Below, in pieces: positions 59,667-64,000 of a stretch of 64,000 bases of DNA. Source of the stretch: Streptomyces venezuelae ATCC 10712 (GTDB lineage: Bacteria > Actinomycetota > Actinomycetes > Streptomycetales > Streptomycetaceae); contig NZ_CP029197.1 in assembly GCF_008639165.1 (NCBI RefSeq), positions 2,604,001 to 2,668,000 on the forward strand, in the 5' to 3' direction. The notes below the pieces were generated by a model that saw nothing but the letters and a program-made list of their open reading frames with translations, was not told the DNA's origin and searched no databases. Position 1 is the stretch's first letter; each line of letters opens with the position of its first letter. Position numbers and translations under genes: made by a program.

Positions 59667-62269
59667 GCGGGGAGACGGGTGTGGTGAGCTGTCAGCGTCC
59701 TTCGTGCGAGGGTTCGTACGAGGACATGGGAGGCGGCGAGCTGTACTGCGACACCTGCGGGCTGGCCCCGGTGGTCGCGCCCGGAGGTCTCATCGGCGGG
59801 GCGCCGACGGGGGTGGCGGTCCCGGGCCGGGGCACGGGTACGGGTACGGGCAGGGGCAGCGGTGTCGGCGGGCCCGACTCCGGTTCCGCGCGGAGCGGTT
59901 CGCGGGCGTCGTCGCGGGCGTCGTCGCGTTCCTCGACCTCGCGCCGTTCGGTCTCGGGGCGGCTCTCCCGCTCGCTCTCCGGGGCGTCCACGTCCCGCTC
60001 GGTGTCGGTGCGCAGCTCGGGTTCGTCGTCCGGCCAGTCCGCCAGGAACCGGCTGGGCGCCGGTCTGGTCACGATCCCCGAGGTGCCGCGTCCGGACCCT
60101 CGGGCGGCGGTCATGGAGAACCCCGAGGTGCCCGAGCGGAAGCGTTTCTGCTCGCGCTCCGACTGCGGTGCCCCGGTGGGCCGTTCGCGCGGTGAGCGGC
60201 CGGGCCGCACCGAGGGCTTCTGCACCAAGTGCGGGCACCCGTACTCCTTCGTGCCGAAGCTGCGCGGCGGGGACATCGTCCACGGCCAGTACGAGGTCGC
60301 GGGCTGCCTCGCGCACGGCGGCCTCGGCTGGATCTACCTCGCCGTCGACCGGGCCGTCTCCGACCGGTGGGTGGTCCTCAAGGGCCTGCTCGACACCGGG
60401 GACCAGGACGCCATGGCCGCGGCGATCTCGGAGCGCCGCTTCCTCGCCGAGATCGAGCACTCCAACATCGTCCGCATCTACAACTTCGTCGAGCACCTCG
60501 ACCAGCGCACCGGCTCCCTCGACGGGTACATCGTCATGGAGTACGTCGGCGGCAAGTCGCTCAAGGAGATCGCCAACGACCGGCGCACCCCGGACGGCCG
60601 GCGCGACCCGCTGCCGGTCGAGCAGGCCTGCGCGTACGGGATCGAGGCCCTGGAGGCGCTCGGACACCTGCACAGCAGGAACCTGCTGTACTGCGACTTC
60701 AAGGTCGACAACGCCATCCAGAGCGAGGACCAGCTCAAGCTCATCGACATGGGCGCGGTCCGGCGGATGGACGACGAGGAGTCCGCGATCTACGGCACGG
60801 TCGGCTACCAGGCGCCCGAGGTGGCCGAGGTGGGGCCTTCGGTGGCGAGCGACCTGTACACGGTGGCGCGCACGCTCGCGGTGATGACCTTCGACTTCCA
60901 GGGCTACACGAACGTCTTCGTGGACTCGCTGCCCGACCCGGACAACATCGAGGTCTTCCGGACGTACGAGTCGTTCTACCGCTTCCTGGTCCGTGCCACG
61001 GACCCGGACCCGGCGCGCCGGTTCGCCTCCGCGCAGGAGATGGCCGAGCAGCTGACGGGTGTGCTGCGGGAGGTCGTGGCGCTGCAGTCGGGGCGGCCGC
61101 GGCCGGCGCTCTCGACGCTGTTCGGCACCGAGGTGCGGGTCACGGACACCACGCTGTTCGCCGAACTGACGGAGGACGTGTCGCTCCTCGGCGCCCGACG
61201 CCGGGGCCGCAAGCAGACCGCACCACCGGCCGGACCACCGGCCGTCCCGCCCGCCGTCCCGGCCACCGGACAGCCCGCCGTCCCGCCCGCCGGGCAGCCC
61301 GCCGTCCCGGCCGCCGGACAGCCCGCCGGGCTCGCGGAGTCGCTCGCGCCGCTGGACGCGCCCGCCACCGCGCTCGCGCTGCCCGTGCCGCGCGTCGACC
61401 CGGGCGACCCCAACGCCGGATTCCTCGCCGGTCTCGCCGCCGCCGCGCCCGGCGAACTGCTCGCCGCGCTCCAGGCCGCCCCCGCACCCTCCGCCGAGCT
61501 GCTGCTGCGCACCCTCCGGGCCCAGCTGGAGCTGGGCGACCTGCCGGCCGCCGCCCACACCCTGGCCGGCCTCGAGCAGCGGGACCCGGACGACTGGCGG
61601 GTCGTCTGGTACCGGGGCGTCACCTCCCTGGTGACCGGGGACCACGAGCACGCGGCGCTCGCCTTCGACGCCGTCTACGACGCCTTCCCCGGCGAGCCGT
61701 CGCCGAAGCTGGCCCTCGGGATCTGCGCCGAGGTGCTCGGCCAGCTGGACAACGCCGCCGAGTACTACCGCCTGGTGTGGGCCACCGACCCGAGCTTCGT
61801 CAGCGCGGCCTTCGGGCTCGCCCGGGTGCGGCTCGCGGCGGGCGACCGCGCCGGAGCCGTACGTACCCTCGAGTCCGTGCCGGAGGCCTCGATCCACTAC
61901 ACGGCGGCCCGGGTGGCGACCGTACGGGCGCGGCTGCGGCGGCGTCCCGCGTGGGAGCCGCTCGGCGCCGATCTGACGGCGGCCGCGGCGCAGGTCTCGG
62001 CGCTCCAGGGCTTCGGTCTGGACGCGGTGCGCCGGGAGCGGTTGTCGACCGAGGTCCTCGGGACGGCCCTCGACTGGGTACTCTCCGGGAGTCCCGGTGC
62101 GGAACCGGGCGGCGGAACGCTGCTGCTCGGAAGTGAACTGGACGAGCGCGGACTGCGCTTCGGCCTCGAACGCTCGTACCGGGTGCTGGCCCGGCTCGCC
62201 CAGCAGGGCGAGGAGAGGATCGAACTGGTGGAGCGGGCCAACCGCTTCCGCCCCCGGACGTGGGTGTGA
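59663..62269 (+). CDS. pknG: PknG-like serine/threonine protein kinase with zinc ribbons and TPR domain
   Basis: An 868-residue soluble kinase. Order: zinc ribbon with Cys10, Cys15, Cys29, Cys32; Ser/Arg-rich linker (about 70-130); second cysteine cluster near 163-195 (FCSRSDCG, FCTKCG); kinase domain 205-465; Pro/Ala-rich linker (about 518-555); TPR region to the end. Kinase motifs are intact: loop AHGGLGWIYLA, Lys in WVVLKG, Glu in FLAEIEH, catalytic YCDFKVDN, and DMG in KLIDMGAV. The mycobacterial PknG layout (rubredoxin-like, kinase, TPR) is recognisable. In actinobacteria PknG phosphorylates GarA/OdhI. Confidence 0.9.
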   Translation: MSGETGVVSCQRPSCEGSYEDMGGGELYCDTCGLAPVVAPGGLIGGAPTGVAVPGRGTGTGTGRGSGVGGPDSGSARSGSRASSRASSRSSTSRRSVSGRLSRSLSGASTSRSVSVRSSGSSSGQSARNRLGAGLVTIPEVPRPDPRAAVMENPEVPERKRFCSRSDCGAPVGRSRGERPGRTEGFCTKCGHPYSFVPKLRGGDIVHGQYEVAGCLAHGGLGWIYLAVDRAVSDRWVVLKGLLDTGDQDAMAAAISERRFLAEIEHSNIVRIYNFVEHLDQRTGSLDGYIVMEYVGGKSLKEIANDRRTPDGRRDPLPVEQACAYGIEALEALGHLHSRNLLYCDFKVDNAIQSEDQLKLIDMGAVRRMDDEESAIYGTVGYQAPEVAEVGPSVASDLYTVARTLAVMTFDFQGYTNVFVDSLPDPDNIEVFRTYESFYRFLVRATDPDPARRFASAQEMAEQLTGVLREVVALQSGRPRPALSTLFGTEVRVTDTTLFAELTEDVSLLGARRRGRKQTAPPAGPPAVPPAVPATGQPAVPPAGQPAVPAAGQPAGLAESLAPLDAPATALALPVPRVDPGDPNAGFLAGLAAAAPGELLAALQAAPAPSAELLLRTLRAQLELGDLPAAAHTLAGLEQRDPDDWRVVWYRGVTSLVTGDHEHAALAFDAVYDAFPGEPSPKLALGICAEVLGQLDNAAEYYRLVWATDPSFVSAAFGLARVRLAAGDRAGAVRTLESVPEASIHYTAARVATVRARLRRRPAWEPLGADLTAAAAQVSALQGFGLDAVRRERLSTEVLGTALDWVLSGSPGAEPGGGTLLLGSELDERGLRFGLERSYRVLARLAQQGEERIELVERANRFRPRTWV

Positions 62270-62271
62270 GG

Positions 62272-63825
62272 ATGTCCCAGAAGCCGAAGCCGTCACACGG
62301 ACTCACCGCCTGCCCGGACTGCGCGGAGCCCCTGGAGCCGGGTGACCTGTTCTGCGGGGCCTGCGGCCACGACCTGACGGCCGTGGCGGTCGCCGGGGTC
62401 GAGCCGGACCGCCCGACCGTGGCCATCGGGACCCCCGTGACCTGGCCGGCCGCCCCGCCCCGTGACCCCGGTTCGCTGTCGACCGCGACCCAGCACCCGG
62501 GCGACCTGCCCGGTACCGACTCCGGTGGCCGTGACCTGCCCACGCTGGCGGTGCGCACGGACGGCCCGGTTCCGGCCGGCGCCGACCCCGCCGGGGAGAC
62601 CACGGCGGGCAGCGGGGACTTCGAGCTCGCCGCGCCGGACCCGCGCGCGGCGGTACGGGCGGCCCCGCACCCCGCGCCGGACGCGAGCCACCCGCGGAAC
62701 CCGAGCCCGACCCCGCCCCCGCAGCCGAACCACGCGCCGGCGCCGGCCGCACCCGCGGCACCGGCCGTGCCGCCCGCCACACCGTCGGTCCCGGCCGCGC
62801 CGCCCATGCCGCCGGCCGCTCCGGCCGTGCCGCCCGCCGCCCCACCGGTCACCGCCGCTCCGGCCGTGCCGCCGGTCCCCGCCGCTCCGGAGGCCGCCGG
62901 TGCCGGCCTGTGCGTGGCCTGCCGGGCGGGCCGGGTCGACACCGACGGGTACTGCGAGAACTGCGGGCACGCCCAGCCCCGCGAGCGCGACCACATGGAG
63001 CGCGAACTCGACAGCGTCGCCGCGGTCACCGACCGCGGGCTGCGCCATCACCGTAACGAGGACGCGTTCGCCGTCTCGGCGACCACGCTCCCCGACGGCT
63101 CCCCCGCCACCGTCGCGATCGTCTGCGACGGCGTGTCCTCGGCGACCCGGCCCGACGAGGCCTCCGCCGCCGCCGCGGAGGCGGCCGGCGCCTCGCTGCT
63201 CGCCGCGCTGCCCCGGGGCACCCACCCGCAGCAGGCCATGCACGAGGCGATCGTCGCCGCCGCCGAGGCCGTCAACTCCCTCGCGGACGAGCCGGGTCAG
63301 GACGGCGCGGAGCACGATCCGCACCGCCACCGCAACGCCCCGGCCTGCACCATCGTGGGTTCCGTCGTCGCCGACGGACTGCTCGTGGTGGGCTGGGTCG
63401 GCGACAGCCGCGCCTACTGGGTGCCGGACGACCGGGCCACCCCGGCCGCCCGGCTCACCGAGGACGACTCGTGGGCCGCGCAGATGGTCGCGGCGGGCCT
63501 GATGAACGAGGCCGAGGCGTACGCGGACGAGCGGGCCCACGCGATCACCGGCTGGCTGGGCGCCGACGCGTACGAACTCGACCCGCACACGGTCGCGTTC
63601 AAGCCGGACCGGTCCGGCGTCGTCGTGGTCTGCACGGACGGCCTCTGGAACTACGCCGAGGGCGCCGAGGAGATGGCCAGGGTCACTCCGCCCGACGCGG
63701 CCGACCGCCCGCTGCACAGCGCCCAGGTCCTCGTGGGCCACGCCCTGGACGGCGGAGGCCACGACAACATCACGGTCGCGCTCGTGCCGTTCACCGTCGC
63801 ACCCCAAGGGGCAGGATCCGCCTGA
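62272..63825 (+). CDS. PP2C-family protein phosphatase with two zinc ribbons
   Basis: A 517-residue phosphatase. Zinc ribbon 1 lies at about 15-35 (CPDC, CGACG), then a Pro/Ala-rich linker of about 170 residues, zinc ribbon 2 (CVAC, YCENCG near 215-235), then a PP2C domain (about 245-515). Metal motifs are present: RHHRNEDAF, VCDGVSS, VGWVGDSRAYWV, VCTDGLW and GGHDNITVAL. It is therefore probably active. The ATG is used; a GTG two codons earlier shares GTGA with the pknG stop and is equally possible. It should reverse phosphorylation by the adjacent kinase. Confidence 0.9.
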   Translation: MSQKPKPSHGLTACPDCAEPLEPGDLFCGACGHDLTAVAVAGVEPDRPTVAIGTPVTWPAAPPRDPGSLSTATQHPGDLPGTDSGGRDLPTLAVRTDGPVPAGADPAGETTAGSGDFELAAPDPRAAVRAAPHPAPDASHPRNPSPTPPPQPNHAPAPAAPAAPAVPPATPSVPAAPPMPPAAPAVPPAAPPVTAAPAVPPVPAAPEAAGAGLCVACRAGRVDTDGYCENCGHAQPRERDHMERELDSVAAVTDRGLRHHRNEDAFAVSATTLPDGSPATVAIVCDGVSSATRPDEASAAAAEAAGASLLAALPRGTHPQQAMHEAIVAAAEAVNSLADEPGQDGAEHDPHRHRNAPACTIVGSVVADGLLVVGWVGDSRAYWVPDDRATPAARLTEDDSWAAQMVAAGLMNEAEAYADERAHAITGWLGADAYELDPHTVAFKPDRSGVVVVCTDGLWNYAEGAEEMARVTPPDAADRPLHSAQVLVGHALDGGGHDNITVALVPFTVAPQGAGSA

Positions 63826-63878
63826 GCGGTCGCCGATCCCCGTCCCCTTCACCGCCGTTGTCCGAGGAGCCGTAACAG

Positions 63879-64000
63879 ATGGCGAACTTCTCCAAGTCGA
63901 CCGTGCCGCAGTTCTCGGTGGACGTCTACCAGAACGAGTTCCTGCCCGAGGGAGGCCGGGACGTCAGCGCCATCGTCACGGTCACCTCGACCGGGGGCGG
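63879..64000 (+). CDS. Probable von Willebrand factor A-domain protein, N-terminus only
   Basis: The first 40 codons of a gene cut by the window edge, with GAGGAG before the ATG. The sequence reads SKSTVPQFSVDVYQNEFLPE and then GGRDVSAIVTVTSTG, which resembles the start of Streptomyces vWA proteins found beside PP2C and kinase genes. The MIDAS motif is beyond the edge, so the assignment rests on this segment and on context. Confidence 0.55.
   Translation, partial: MANFSKSTVPQFSVDVYQNEFLPEGGRDVSAIVTVTSTGG

Overview
The window is a very GC-rich actinobacterial chromosome segment, almost certainly from a Streptomyces. The reasons are the strong third-position GC bias, frequent GTG starts, a Nur-type nickel operator before an iron superoxide dismutase, a mycothiol-family reductase, a ClgR-type box before clpP1P2, and a complete chitosan-utilisation (csn) operon. 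It looks like conserved core chromosome. I saw no insertion sequence, integrase, phage gene, CRISPR array or biosynthetic gene cluster, and I noticed no TTA (bldA-type) codon in the genes I read. No stretch longer than about 300 bases lacks a gene.

Layout. 1-6.3 kb: 5' part of valS, a proline/glutamine-rich membrane protein, and the minus-strand protein-quality block tig, clpP1, clpP2, clpX. 6.4-10.9 kb: tRNA-Pro and tRNA-Gly, a small membrane protein, a SpoIIE-type phosphatase, an Eis-like acetyltransferase, and nei with rpiB. 11-16.5 kb: three homologous amino-acid permeases with bioY between the first two. 16.6-20.8 kb: sodF, an Rv2466c-type DsbA-fold protein and the first aminopeptidase N. 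20.9-29.9 kb: a winged-helix/nuclease-like orphan, a serine hydrolase, a Nudix enzyme, an HPP membrane protein, a flavin/PNPOx-like protein, a VOC protein, a CGNR regulator and a large secreted subtilase. 30-43 kb: asd, second aminopeptidase N, secreted phosphodiesterase/FG-GAP protein, allantoicase, LysR regulator, two EamA exporters, MarR regulator, malQ with a small coupled ORF. 43.3-48.5 kb: secreted GH84-type hexosaminidase, HNH nuclease, MscS channel. 48.8-55.6 kb: csnR-csnE-csnF-csnG-csnH-csnK. 55.8-64 kb: an operon encoding homologues of mycobacterial GlnX, GlnH and PknG, with an unfamiliar coiled-coil protein, a PP2C phosphatase and the start of a probable von Willebrand A protein.

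How the genes work together. Trigger factor, ClpP1P2 and ClpX form a folding and proteolysis unit with a ClgR-type box before clpP1. The order clpX-clpP2-clpP1-tig ... nei-rpiB-Rv2466c-pepN is also that of the Mycobacterium tuberculosis chromosome as I remember it, which supports these assignments. The csn genes import glucosamine oligosaccharides by ABC transport, without a local ATPase, and process them by phosphorylation and a family 4 glycosidase, under CsnR acting at a palindrome overlapping the promoter. The last operon combines an amino-acid-sensing module (GlnX/GlnH/PknG) with the kinase-PP2C-vWA trio known from Ter-type systems. It is the best candidate here for an under-described signalling system. 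A second notable signal is a bipartite element found, with identical internal spacing, about 31 bases upstream of both allantoicase and an EamA exporter; a LysR regulator gene lies between those two genes.
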